Source: Phycisphaerales bacterium
GTDB taxonomy: Bacteria > Planctomycetota > Phycisphaerae > Phycisphaerales > UBA1924
Length of the DNA: 49,977 nucleotides
Assembly: GCA_028279375.1 (NCBI GenBank)
Contig: JANQNW010000011.1
Coordinates: forward strand, 1 to 49,977
Direction of reading: 5' to 3'
Below are positions 26,218 to 34,813 of the stretch, piece after piece. Position 1 is the first letter of the stretch. Each line of letters starts with the position of its first letter. The notes under the pieces are model-generated. The model made no database searches and had not been told where the DNA came from. It saw only the letters and a list, made by a program, of their open reading frames with translations. The translations under genes were made by a program, and so were the position numbers.

Positions 26218-27300
26218 TTACCCCGCCCGCGCCATCCGCCGGATCGTCGCCGGCGACTCCGGCTGACCCGTGCGCGCGCTCAGCATCGCCGCTTCCGACA
26301 TCGCAAGCGCGCCCGTCGAATCGATCGGCGCTTCCGGCGTGCTGGTGTGCGGGTCAAGCAACCTGCGAATTTCCTCGCAGATCACCACGGCGCCGTCGGC
26401 AATCGCCTCATCCAGCGCCTTCTCCTCTTTCGAAAGCTCGCGCCGCGAAGAATCGATGATCTTCCCATCCGGACCCGTCCACTCAAAGCCGGCGTCGTCG
26501 ATGCGAATGCGCCCGCCCTCGCCAAGCAGCGTCGCGCCGCGAAACCAGCGACCAGCGCCATCCGTCAATGTCAGCGCCGCCGAACGACCGTCCGCCCCGC
26601 GCAGATGCGCGCTCATGTTGCCGCGCAGCTCACGAAGCGACTCGCCCGGCGCGATGTGCAATCCCGCCTGCGAACGCGGCCCGCGCAACGCGGCGTCAAT
26701 CGTCTCCGGCTCACCCAGGATCGAGTTCGCCACATCCATCGCATCGAAGAGCCGCGCGCCCAGCGCTCCCTGCGCCGCGCCGCTGCAGCAGGCGATGCTC
26801 ACCATGTCGATCGTCCCGAACGTCTCAAAGACCTCCGTCGCGCTCCGAAATCCCGGCGAGCGCTGCATGCGGGGAACGAAACGCACACTGTCCATGCTCC
26901 GATCCGGCGCCCCCACAAGCAGCGAGGCGCTCGTCGGCGTCATGCTCAGGATCTTCAGCCCGTTCTCCGTGCACGCCCGGCGAACATCAGCGGCGTCCAG
27001 CGCGCTGGCCGCGTCCTTGCGCGAGATCGCGCAGATCAACGCCGCATCCGCCTCCCCGGCGATCAATGCCGCCCGCAGGTCCGTGATCGACTCCGCCTCG
27101 AATCGCTTCGCCAGGTCCCCGGCGTCCACCCCGCGCGCATCGCCCACATGCGTCACCTCGATCGGCGACAACGACGCCACGGCCTCCACCAGATCCGCCT
27201 GGTCAGGCTCCAGCCACAGAATCACCCGACGGACCTCAGGCGAGGGGGCCTTCGCAGCCGATGGGGCGTCTGACGGGGTGTCCTTCCTCTTTGAAGGCAT
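26218..27300 (-). CDS. Divergent Gfo/Idh/MocA-like protein
   Basis: A 360-residue protein. The N-terminal part has the alternating strands and helices of a Rossmann domain (RRVILWLEPDQADLVEAV, IEVTHVGDARGVD, then GEADAALICAI). The middle, with MVSIACCSGAAQGAL and GPRSQAGLHIAPGESLREL, follows the layout of Gfo/Idh/MocA proteins, ending in beta strands (LTLTDGAGRWFRGATLLGE). The usual G-x-G-x-x-G cofactor motif and the E-K-P motif are missing, so it may not bind NAD. The first 20 residues are basic and Pro-rich. Divergent from the RNase P RNA gene. Function unknown; the family call is tentative. Confidence 0.6.
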   Translation of the reverse strand: MPSKRKDTPSDAPSAAKAPSPEVRRVILWLEPDQADLVEAVASLSPIEVTHVGDARGVDAGDLAKRFEAESITDLRAALIAGEADAALICAISRKDAASALDAADVRRACTENGLKILSMTPTSASLLVGAPDRSMDSVRFVPRMQRSPGFRSATEVFETFGTIDMVSIACCSGAAQGALGARLFDAMDVANSILGEPETIDAALRGPRSQAGLHIAPGESLRELRGNMSAHLRGADGRSAALTLTDGAGRWFRGATLLGEGGRIRIDDAGFEWTGPDGKIIDSSRRELSKEEKALDEAIADGAVVICEEIRRLLDPHTSTPEAPIDSTGALAMSEAAMLSARTGQPESPATIRRMARAG

Positions 27301-27345
27301 GACTCCGATCCTATCGGTGCGATGGGGCGTAGACTATGCAGACTT

Positions 27346-27745
27346 GAAGCGTGAACAGGCGGCCGCCGGCGGGGTTTTCCCCTCCGGAGGAAAGTCCGAA
27401 CACGACAGGACGACGGTGGTGGGTAACGCCCACCCGCTCGCACGGTCGCGGGCGAGGGACAGTGCCACAGAGAGCAAACCGCCGATGGCCCCGGCCAACC
27501 CGGGGCACAGGTAAGGGTGAAAAGGTGCGGTAAGAGCGCACCGCCCGGCTGGTGACAGTCGGGGCACGGTAAACCCCACCGCGTGCAAGGTCATGCAGTC
27601 CCCCGGGAGGTTCGCCTCCCGCGCCCGGTCCGGGCGACCAGGGGACGGGTGGACCGCTTCGACCGGCGCGGCGACGTGTCGGCGAGAGAAATGGTCGCCG
27701 CCTCCCTCCGGGGAGGTACAGAATTCGGCTTATCGTTCACGCTCG
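27346..27745 (+). ncRNA. rnpB: RNase P RNA, bacterial class A
   Basis: The catalytic RNA that matures the 5' ends of tRNA. The universal core is present: GGAGGAAAGTCCGAAC near 27386-27401, CACAGAGAGCAAACCGCCGA near 27470-27485, GGTAAGGGTGAAAAGG and ACGGTAAACCCC in the middle, and ACAGAATTCGGCTTA near 27718-27731. Helix P1 is visible as GCGTGAAC (27349-27356) pairing with GTTCACGC (27735-27742). Ends are taken from this helix, so they are uncertain by a few bases. A terminator follows within ten bases. It sits between the Gfo/Idh-like gene and the lolC-type gene. Confidence 0.97.
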
Positions 27746-27752
27746 ACCGAGC

Positions 27753-27789
27753 GGCGGGCCCTGGGAGACCGGGGCCCGCCGGCCTTTTT
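27753..27789 (+). terminator. Rho-independent terminator of rnpB
   Basis: The 9-bp stem GGCGGGCCC / GGGCCCGCC with a 10-base loop is followed by GGCC and TTTTT. It lies directly after the P1 helix of RNase P RNA. Confidence 0.88.
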
Positions 27790-27908
27790 GGACATCGAAA
27801 GAACCTTCCCCCGCCACCTGCGCCATTCGTACGGGTCAAAGAATCCAGCCGCCCGCGCGAAGCCGCCGATCGACGTGGACCGGGCGCCGCCCCGCTAGGA
27901 TCACCTTC

Positions 27909-29411
27909 GTGTACCAGACGCTCCTCACCAGACGCTATCTGATCGGCCGGGTCATGCCCCTCCTGGCGATCCTGGCCGTCGTGCTCTGCACGGCCATGGT
28001 GCTCATCGTCTGGTCCGTCATGGCGGGCTTCCTCAACATGCTCCTCGCCCAGGGACGCGCCCTCATGGGCGATGTCGTCGTCAACTGGCCCGTCGAGGGC
28101 ATTCCTTATTACCAGCAGCTCATCGAGGACCTCGAGAACGATCCCCTCTGTGAAGCCGCCGCGCCCACCATCGAAGCGCCCGGACTCATGGCCCTTCCCG
28201 AGCCCGGCGGCACGCGCCTCGTCCAGATCGTCGGCGTCGATGGGCCCTCCTACGACCGCGTCACCAACTTCAACGAACTCCTCTGGTGGCAGCCCATCGA
28301 TGAGGCGCTCCCCAAGGACACCGACGAGCGCGACCTGCGCCTGCGCGTCCCCGAGCAGATGCGCACCGAAGGACTCACACTTCGCGAGTTCGATCCCGAG
28401 ACGGAGGAGCTCCGCTCGGCCGTCGTCACCGGCGTCTGGGTCAGCGGCTTCAACCGACGCAATCGCGCCGGCTTCATCGACTCCTACTACACCTTCTTCC
28501 CGACCGAGGAAGTCACCGTCAGCGTGCTGCCGCTCTCGGATCGCGGCGCCGTCATCGATGTCGCCGCCCGTCGCTTCCCCGTGGCCAATGAGTTTCAGAC
28601 CGGCCTCTACGACGCCGACGCCAACTCCGTGCTCATCGAACTCGGCGCCCTGCAGGAAATGCTGCACATGGACGCCGCCGAGCGCATCGAAGATGACTTC
28701 GACTACCTCGCCGTCACCGAGGATGACGACGGCGAAGAGAACTTCGCCCAGCCGACCGTCGTCGCCGAGGACCCGGCGCGTGTCACCAGCATCCTCCTTC
28801 GCGCCGCCGAGGGCGTGACCCCGGCCCAATTGCGCGATCGCGCCAAGGCCATCTACGCTGAGTTCGACATGAAAATGGATGGCGAAGTCCCGCCCTCCGA
28901 CTTCGTGAAGGTCGAAACGTGGGAGGAGCGCCCGGCTGTGCGCACCTTCATCGGCGCCGTCAAGAAGGAAATGGCGCTGCTGCTGTCGCTCTTCGGCTTC
29001 ATCTCAATGACCGCCGCCTTCCTCGTCTGCGCCATCTTCTGGGCGATGGTCAGCGAGAAGACACGCGATATCGGCATCCTCCGCGCTGTCGGCGCCAGCA
29101 AGGGAGGCGTCGCCTGGCTCTTCCTGCGCTATGGCCTCGTGATCGGTTTCGTCGGCTCCATGTTCGGACTCGCCGTCTCCTACGCCATCGTGCTCAACAT
29201 CAATCCGATTCACGAGTGGCTCGGCCAGGCGCTGGGCATCTACGTCTGGGATCCCGAGATCTACCACTTCACGCGCATCCCGAGCGAGATCGAACCGCTC
29301 AAGGCCAGCTACGTCTTCATCGGCGGCGTCCTCTTCAGCCTCATCGGCGCCGCCATCCCCGCCATCAACGCCTCGCGCCTCGACCCCGTGCGCGCCCTTC
29401 GTTTCGAATGA
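27909..29411 (+). CDS. ABC transporter permease, LolC/LolE-FtsX type
   Basis: A 500-residue inner-membrane permease, probably exporting lipoproteins from the inner membrane. One membrane helix near the N-terminus (about residues 18-40) is followed by a periplasmic domain of over 300 residues and three C-terminal helices: one near residues 355-380 (FISMTAAFLVCAIFWAM), a second around VIGFVGSMFGLAVSY and a third near VFIGGVLFSLIGA. The FtsX motif around KTRDIGILRAVGASKGG contacts the ATPase. GTG start. The stop overlaps the ATPase gene by four bases. Subfamily (LolC or MacB-like) is inferred from the LolD-like partner. Confidence 0.9.
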   Translation: MYQTLLTRRYLIGRVMPLLAILAVVLCTAMVLIVWSVMAGFLNMLLAQGRALMGDVVVNWPVEGIPYYQQLIEDLENDPLCEAAAPTIEAPGLMALPEPGGTRLVQIVGVDGPSYDRVTNFNELLWWQPIDEALPKDTDERDLRLRVPEQMRTEGLTLREFDPETEELRSAVVTGVWVSGFNRRNRAGFIDSYYTFFPTEEVTVSVLPLSDRGAVIDVAARRFPVANEFQTGLYDADANSVLIELGALQEMLHMDAAERIEDDFDYLAVTEDDDGEENFAQPTVVAEDPARVTSILLRAAEGVTPAQLRDRAKAIYAEFDMKMDGEVPPSDFVKVETWEERPAVRTFIGAVKKEMALLLSLFGFISMTAAFLVCAIFWAMVSEKTRDIGILRAVGASKGGVAWLFLRYGLVIGFVGSMFGLAVSYAIVLNINPIHEWLGQALGIYVWDPEIYHFTRIPSEIEPLKASYVFIGGVLFSLIGAAIPAINASRLDPVRALRFE

Positions 29412-30148
29412 CACTCATCAGCGCACACAATCTGACGAAGACGTATCGCCTCGGGCGCGTGGACGTCCCAGTGCTGCGCGGCGTCGATGTCAATGTCGAG
29501 CGCGGCGAGTGGCTCGCGGTCCTCGGCGCCTCAGGCTCCGGCAAGTCCACGCTGCTCCATCTGCTCGGCGGTCTCGACCGCCCCGACAAGGGCTCCGGCT
29601 CCACCATCGAGTTCGAGGGCCGGTCCCTCGCCGACATGAGCGCGCGCGAGCTTGATCGCCATCGAAATACGCGCGTCGGCTTCGTCTTCCAGTTCTATCA
29701 CCTGCTTCCGGAGCTCACGGTGCTGGAGAACACCGCACTCGGATCCATGATCCGCTACGGGCGCATCGGCTATCGGATGAAGGCCGGCGAGGTGCGCAAG
29801 CGCGCCAACGAGATCCTCACCGAGTTCGGCCTCGAGCACCGACTGCGCCATCGACCCGCCGAACTCTCCGGCGGCGAGCGCCAGCGCACGGCCCTGGCGC
29901 GCGCCCTCATGAACGCTCCCGATCTGCTCCTCGCCGATGAGCCCACTGGCAATCTCGACCGGAAGACCGGCGATCGCATCCTCGAGTCCATCGAGCGATT
30001 CCATAAAGAACACGGACAGACCATTATCATGGTCACGCACGATCCCCTCATCGCCGAGCGGGCCGATCGTTGCATCCGCCTCGTCGATGGTCTGGCTGTA
30101 GATGGTGCGGACGTAGACGCGGAAGATCACGTCGCGCTCAGTTCTTAG
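29408..30148 (+). CDS. lolD: ABC transporter ATP-binding protein, LolD type
   Basis: A 246-residue ATPase partner of the upstream permease. Walker A is GASGSGKST, the Q-loop GFVFQFYHLLPELT, the signature LSGGERQRTALARAL, Walker B LLLADEPTGNLD and the H-loop VTHD. The ADEPTGNLD form and PELTVLEN are typical of the MacB/LolD group. The start overlaps the permease stop (ATGA), so expression is coupled. The chain ends in a short acidic tail. The symbol rests on family likeness, not on a full lolCDE operon. Confidence 0.93.
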   Translation: MTLISAHNLTKTYRLGRVDVPVLRGVDVNVERGEWLAVLGASGSGKSTLLHLLGGLDRPDKGSGSTIEFEGRSLADMSARELDRHRNTRVGFVFQFYHLLPELTVLENTALGSMIRYGRIGYRMKAGEVRKRANEILTEFGLEHRLRHRPAELSGGERQRTALARALMNAPDLLLADEPTGNLDRKTGDRILESIERFHKEHGQTIIMVTHDPLIAERADRCIRLVDGLAVDGADVDAEDHVALSS

Positions 30149-30220
30149 GCCTCCGTCCGGCCGATATACTCAGGAAGATGCCAGCGCACGGAGCGCGCAT
30201 CTCTCCAATGAGGCGTTGGC

Positions 30221-31102
30221 GTGATCGCATTCCAGCAATTCCGGCTTCTGTCCCGGTTCTCGAGCTACAACGTGCTCGAGGTCCTGCTGGAGCTCGCCGT
30301 CATCTGGCTCGTCGTCTTCGGTGTCTGGCGCTTCGTCAAGGGCACGCGCGCCGCCGGCGCTCTCAAGGGCATCATCTTTCTCGTCCTCGTCATCATCGCC
30401 CTGCAGCTCGTCGTCGAGGGGCGCTTCCAGCGACTCAGCCTCCTCTTCGATGGCTTCCTCGGCGTCGCCGTCCTCGCGCTCGTCATCATCTTCCAGCCCG
30501 AACTCCGGCGCGCGCTCATCCGCATCGGCGAAGCCTCCTTCTTCCGAGGCTCCGCATCACAGATCGCCCCTGTGGTCGACGCCCTCGTCAGCGCCGCGAC
30601 GTTCCTCAGCAAGAACAAGTTCGGCGCCATCATCGCCATCGAGCGTCAGGTCGGGTTGCGCGAGACCATCGAAGCCGGACGCATGCTCAATGCGGATATC
30701 TCCGCCGAGCTCCTCCAGTCCATCTTCTGGCCCAACACGCCGCTCCATGACATGGGCGTCGTCGTGCGCGGCAGCAAGATCGTCGCCGCCGGCGTCCAGT
30801 TCCCCCTTGCCGATCCGCAGGACATGACCGACAGCCGACTCGGCACGCGCCATCGCGCCGCCGTCGGACTCACGCGCGTCACCGACGCCATCGTCATCGT
30901 CGTCTCCGAAGAGAACGGATCGATTAGCCTCGCCGAACGCGGCGTCCTCGAACGCTGGCTGACGCCCGAAGCGCTGCACGCCGAACTCACGCGCAGGCTC
31001 TCCTCCGGCATCGACCAGCAGCAGGACAGCGCCGCTGACGACGAGGGGCTCGTCGAACTCGACACCGAGCCAACGCCCAAAGCCGAGGAGCAGGCCGCAT
31101 GA
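30221..31102 (+). CDS. cdaA: Diadenylate cyclase, CdaA type
   Basis: A membrane enzyme of 293 residues that makes the second messenger c-di-AMP from two ATP. Three N-terminal helices (about residues 20-80) precede a DAC domain. The ATP-binding T-R-H-R motif is intact (LGTRHRAAVG), and the catalytic motif region is NTPLHDMGVVV, where Asp is conserved but the usual D-G-A reads D-M-G. The start is a GTG at 30221 with GAGG upstream. The gene overlaps cdaR by four bases, as expected for the regulator. It follows the LolD gene by 72 bases. Confidence 0.92.
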   Translation: MIAFQQFRLLSRFSSYNVLEVLLELAVIWLVVFGVWRFVKGTRAAGALKGIIFLVLVIIALQLVVEGRFQRLSLLFDGFLGVAVLALVIIFQPELRRALIRIGEASFFRGSASQIAPVVDALVSAATFLSKNKFGAIIAIERQVGLRETIEAGRMLNADISAELLQSIFWPNTPLHDMGVVVRGSKIVAAGVQFPLADPQDMTDSRLGTRHRAAVGLTRVTDAIVIVVSEENGSISLAERGVLERWLTPEALHAELTRRLSSGIDQQQDSAADDEGLVELDTEPTPKAEEQAA

Positions 31103-32178
31103 CACGTTTCCTTCGTGCGCATATTGACTGCTCTCCGCGCCGCGCGGCCGCCTCCTGGCAGACGATCATCGCCGTCACGCTCGTCACGATCCTCGTCTGG
31201 CTCTTCGCCGAGGCTCGCAGCGTCCAGCAGACCACGCAGCGCGTGCGCCTCGCCTTCGGTGATCCAACCGGCCAGCGCATCGTGCGCGTCATCGACCCGA
31301 CCTGGACGGGCAGCGTCATCGTCACCCTCGCCGGCCCTTCGGCATCCATCTCCGAGGCCGGCGCCTGGGCGGACTCGGCGCGCAACGTCACCCCCGGCGC
31401 GCCCGGATTCCCGGAGGATGAAGGCGAGCAGTCCGTCGACATGCAGCGCGTGCTGCAGAACGATCCGCGATTGCTCGAACTCGGACTGCGCGTCGAGAGC
31501 GTTGAGCCGCCGCTCGTGCGCGTCGGCGTCGAAGCCGTGCTTCCCGCGCCGGGCATTCCGGTCATCGCTGATATCTCCGGCGTCGCGCTGTCCGGACCGC
31601 CGGCCATCGAGCCGGCGCAGGTCCAGGTGAGAGCGCCGCGTCACATTATCGCGAAGCTTCAGGAGCTCGAAGGCGGCGCACACGTCCGCGCCTTGCTCCC
31701 GCCATCAGCGCGCAACACGCTGCAGGAGGGTGTGCAGGCGACGATCACATCCATCCTCTCACTCCCCTTCGAAGTCGATCCGATCGACGCAGCGTTCGTC
31801 ACGATCGAACCAGCGCAGGCGAACATCACGATGCGCGTGCGCCTCCGCACCTCGACGTACGTCGTGCCCTCGGCGCCCGTCTGGGTGCGCATGCAGCCCA
31901 ATGAGACTGACCTCTGGAAGGTCACCATCCATCCCGAGGATCAGCTCCTCACCGACATCACGCTCACCGGGCCCAGCGATGTCATCAGGGAGATCGAAGA
32001 GGGCGGCCATCCCGTGATGGCGGTGATCATGCTCACTGACGTCGATCTCCAGACGCGCGTGCAGTCCAAGCCCATCCATAAGTGGGACGTGCCCGAGGGC
32101 GTCGTCGTCGAAGGCGAGCGACCCGAGATCCGAATCACGATCGAACAGCGCCCGGCGCCCGCCGACGCCGGTCAGTGA
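31099..32178 (+). CDS. cdaR: CdaR/YbbR-like regulator of diadenylate cyclase
   Basis: A 359-residue exported protein with one N-terminal membrane helix (WQTIIAVTLVTILVWLFAEARS) and a long extracytoplasmic part of YbbR-like beta-rich repeats (for example IPVIADISGVALSG, then VVPSAPVWVRMQPNETDLWKV). In other bacteria it binds CdaA and controls c-di-AMP synthesis. It overlaps cdaA by four bases. At its 3' end it overlaps the convergent glycosyltransferase by seven bases. Symbol based on partner and layout. Confidence 0.85.
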   Translation: MTRFLRAHIDCSPRRAAASWQTIIAVTLVTILVWLFAEARSVQQTTQRVRLAFGDPTGQRIVRVIDPTWTGSVIVTLAGPSASISEAGAWADSARNVTPGAPGFPEDEGEQSVDMQRVLQNDPRLLELGLRVESVEPPLVRVGVEAVLPAPGIPVIADISGVALSGPPAIEPAQVQVRAPRHIIAKLQELEGGAHVRALLPPSARNTLQEGVQATITSILSLPFEVDPIDAAFVTIEPAQANITMRVRLRTSTYVVPSAPVWVRMQPNETDLWKVTIHPEDQLLTDITLTGPSDVIREIEEGGHPVMAVIMLTDVDLQTRVQSKPIHKWDVPEGVVVEGERPEIRITIEQRPAPADAGQ

Positions 32179-33251
32179 GCAAGTTCAGCCGAGAGCATCG
32201 CCATCAGGTCCGCCGCGCCATCCTGCGCTGAGGGCGTGCTCGCAGATTCCGCGCTGGCGCTGTCGAGAACCCGCTGCACGGCCGCCACACTTCGAAGCGG
32301 CTCGTGATGGTCCACGATCTCACCCATGCCCGGCGACCAGACGTCCTCCACCTCTCCGCATCGGGTCGCGACGACCGGGATGCCCATCGCCTGCGCCTGC
32401 AGAATCGGAAGAGCGCTCTGGAAACGTGCTCGTCCGGCGCCGACGATCGGGCTCGAGCGCCAGATGGCGACGTCGGCCCCCGCCAGCGTCTCATGCGCCG
32501 GATCGTCCGTCACGACCATCGAAGCCGTCCACGATTGCTTCTCGAGAATGCGCAGCCCGCGCTCGAGTTGCCGCGCCGAGGGGTGGATCACACCGACGGC
32601 TCGGTGGCCCAATACCGCATTCGAAGCGACGACGCGCGCAAAGCTGTAGCCATCCAGCGCCTGAAACGGCGCTCCAATGAGTTGCAGCACGATCGCGTCA
32701 TCCAATGCGCCCAGGGACTGTCGCGCCGCCGCGCGCGTCGTGACAGCGTCGTCCAGCGAAGGAAACCCGGCGAGACGAGCCGACGGCGCGAGTCTGAGCA
32801 ATTCGGGATCGCTCATGAGCAAGGCGTGACGCTCGAAGAAGATCAGCGAGCGCGCATGCGCAAGCGCCCGCCGAAGACCGTGCGCCTGCAGCCCTCGACC
32901 ATTCGCTCGCAGCGGCCCAAGACTGCAGACATGCATCGGGATCGCAGATGCCGACGAAGCAAGCGCCGCCGCGCCGGCGCCCCAGGCGCAGAGCGCCGTC
33001 GGGGCTCTTCGATAATCCAGGAATCGCCGAAGCCCCGCGCCGCCGAGGTCGGTGCGCCCGCCCGGCGGATGCAGACGATCGACCGTATGCAGCCCGCAGC
33101 GATGCGCCCGGCGCTCGTGCTCGCTCCCGCCGATCAGCAGGATCTCGTGCGCGCTCCGCGCCGGCGCCGCCCCCACGATCGCCGCGATCATGAGCAGACC
33201 GAGATCGCCGCAATGTTCGATGTCCACCAGGTGGAGCGTGCGCGCTCTCAA
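32172..33251 (-). CDS. Glycosyltransferase-like protein (GT4-like)
   Basis: A 359-residue GT-B-like protein. The start is TTG at 33251, overlapping the upstream lipoprotein stop by four bases. The N-terminal half is Ala/Arg-rich (FLDYRRAPTALCAWGAGAAA). The C-terminal half has the more recognisable donor-side pattern: ADVAIWRSSPIVGAGRARF, then AQAMGIPVVATRCGEVED, equivalent to the E-A-x-x-x-G-x-P-V-V motif with Q-A in place of E-A. It may be a weakly active or altered member. Its neighbours are lipoproteins, so a role in envelope assembly is a guess. Confidence 0.68.
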   Translation of the reverse strand: MRARTLHLVDIEHCGDLGLLMIAAIVGAAPARSAHEILLIGGSEHERRAHRCGLHTVDRLHPPGGRTDLGGAGLRRFLDYRRAPTALCAWGAGAAALASSASAIPMHVCSLGPLRANGRGLQAHGLRRALAHARSLIFFERHALLMSDPELLRLAPSARLAGFPSLDDAVTTRAAARQSLGALDDAIVLQLIGAPFQALDGYSFARVVASNAVLGHRAVGVIHPSARQLERGLRILEKQSWTASMVVTDDPAHETLAGADVAIWRSSPIVGAGRARFQSALPILQAQAMGIPVVATRCGEVEDVWSPGMGEIVDHHEPLRSVAAVQRVLDSASAESASTPSAQDGAADLMAMLSAELAH

Positions 33252-33925
33252 CCGGGAAGTCCCCGATTCGTCTCCTCGAGCGTCTCATGCGTGAAGAACA
33301 TGAACGCGATGCGCATGCCGAAGGAAGACGCCGTCGAGTTCTCCGCGCGATTGCGCTCGGCGCGCGTCTTGGGGAGATCGCCGACGCGCGTCGTGTAGCG
33401 CATCGTCAGCGGGTATCCGCTCTCCATCTCCCCAAGGGGCCACAGGCGCTCATTTGCGACCGTGTCGATCACCTTCACCCGCGCCTGCACGATCGGCGCC
33501 AGTGTCACGCCGTCAGGCGAGAGCGCGAACGTGTCGATCGTCACGTAGACCACGACCTCCGCGCCCACCGAGCGGCCGATATCCGCGATCGACATCGGAC
33601 TCTCCGAACTCTCCGTCAGCGCGATCTGCATCGCCGCCCGAGACGCGAGGAGAGACTCCTCGTCCATCACCCGCTTCTCGAGAAGCAGACTCTCCGCCGC
33701 CTCGGCCATCTGGTAGCGCAGCGAGCGCCGCGGCATGCGGCTGTTCCGATCATCAATGAACACGATCGTCGTCCGCTCGTCATCAAGCTCAAACACCGCC
33801 TCGCGCTTGGGCGGACCCTCCACGATCAGGAAGATCGGGCCGAGAATGTTGCAGCCGCTCACGCCGAGGAGCGCAAGGCTTGCGAGGGCAAGCAGACAAA
33901 GTCGTCGTGTCGAGTTCGCTCTCAT
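33248..33925 (-). CDS. Lipoprotein of unknown function, first of a related pair
   Basis: A 225-residue exported protein. Its signal peptide ends in lipobox LLGVSGCN, so it is probably anchored by Cys25. The mature part opens with a beta-alpha pattern (ERTTIVFIDDRNSRM), then helices (YQMAEAAESLLLEK) and a strand (VGAEVVVYVTIDTF) that resembles the next lipoprotein upstream. It ends near a Met/Phe-rich stretch (GMRIAFMFFTHET). No known family recognised. It is followed by the glycosyltransferase in a 4-base overlap. Confidence 0.75.
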   Translation of the reverse strand: MRANSTRRLCLLALASLALLGVSGCNILGPIFLIVEGPPKREAVFELDDERTTIVFIDDRNSRMPRRSLRYQMAEAAESLLLEKRVMDEESLLASRAAMQIALTESSESPMSIADIGRSVGAEVVVYVTIDTFALSPDGVTLAPIVQARVKVIDTVANERLWPLGEMESGYPLTMRYTTRVGDLPKTRAERNRAENSTASSFGMRIAFMFFTHETLEETNRGLPG

Positions 33926-33946
33926 GGGATCGTCGCCACACCGCGA

Positions 33947-34630
33947 TCAATAGTCGGGGTAGTAGGGTTCCTGGTGCTCGTAGAAGAGCCACGATGCGCG
34001 ATCCAGCAGGCGGCTGTTCAGATTCGCCGCCACCACGTCGGCCCCGAAATCCGTCGGGCCGTAGCCGCCGTCATCCGGGAATCCGACCGCAACCTCCCGG
34101 CTGAATGAAAAGTCGTTCTCGATCACGCCGTCCGCCTCGAAGACGCCAACCAGCGCCGCGGCGAATCCATCCCACGTGTACGAGTTCCCCGGCTCGTGCA
34201 GGCGATACTCGTAGATCTCGACGATCACGAGCCGGTCCACGCCGAACTCCTCCGCCAGATCCTCATAGCTGAACGCCGCCCAGTTCGGATTGTTGAACTG
34301 GTAATCCAGCACCAGCGGCCCCGGGACGTATCCGCCCGCGTTGGCGTTCTGGGCCAGCCGGTTCGCCATCGCGTTCGTCATCTTCGCGACCAGGCGGGGC
34401 TGGTCAGCCTGGATGAGTCGGTCGGTGTAGACGATCACCGCGAAGCTCTTTCCCTCGACGCCGAGGTACTCCGCGGCGACCGCGCGCGTGCTCGTCTCCC
34501 GGTAGCTCTCCGCCATGCCGCCGATCAGGGCGCCGATCGCGCAGCCGCCCAGGGCGAGCGAGAGCGCCGCCAACGCGCATGCCGCGCCGAGACGTCCTGC
34601 GATTGCTCGTTGACTGGATCTCAAGATCAC
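33947..34630 (-). CDS. Lipoprotein of unknown function, second of a related pair
   Basis: A 227-residue lipoprotein starting at GTG 34630 (MILRSSQRAIAGRL). Lipobox: ALGGCAIG. The mature part has KSFAVIVYTDRLIQ, a helix MTNAMANRLAQNA and the strand FGVDRLVIVEIYEY, matching in order the equivalents in the gene 21 bases downstream. The C-terminus is Tyr-rich (YEHQEPYYPDY). This is the first gene of a three-gene operon ending in the glycosyltransferase. The 183 bases upstream hold no other feature I can support. Confidence 0.75.
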   Translation of the reverse strand: MILRSSQRAIAGRLGAACALAALSLALGGCAIGALIGGMAESYRETSTRAVAAEYLGVEGKSFAVIVYTDRLIQADQPRLVAKMTNAMANRLAQNANAGGYVPGPLVLDYQFNNPNWAAFSYEDLAEEFGVDRLVIVEIYEYRLHEPGNSYTWDGFAAALVGVFEADGVIENDFSFSREVAVGFPDDGGYGPTDFGADVVAANLNSRLLDRASWLFYEHQEPYYPDY

Positions 34631-34813
34631 GACTCCCCGGACCCCGACCGGAACATGCCGACCCTCGTCAGCGACCGGTTCGATCGTCCTCGCGTGTGTC
34701 GCCGCCGGTCATCGCTCATCGGGCCCACCCCGACGGAGCGACGCGGGTCCCGCCCGCGGCAGCTCGTGGCTCGGCCAATATACGCATTCGCGGAGTGGGG
34801 GGATCCGATCCGC

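Noticed and set aside
25999..27273. A 424-residue plus-strand frame near the small transcript
   Set aside because: It lies mostly opposite the Gfo/Idh-like gene and consists of Arg/Pro/His-rich sequence.
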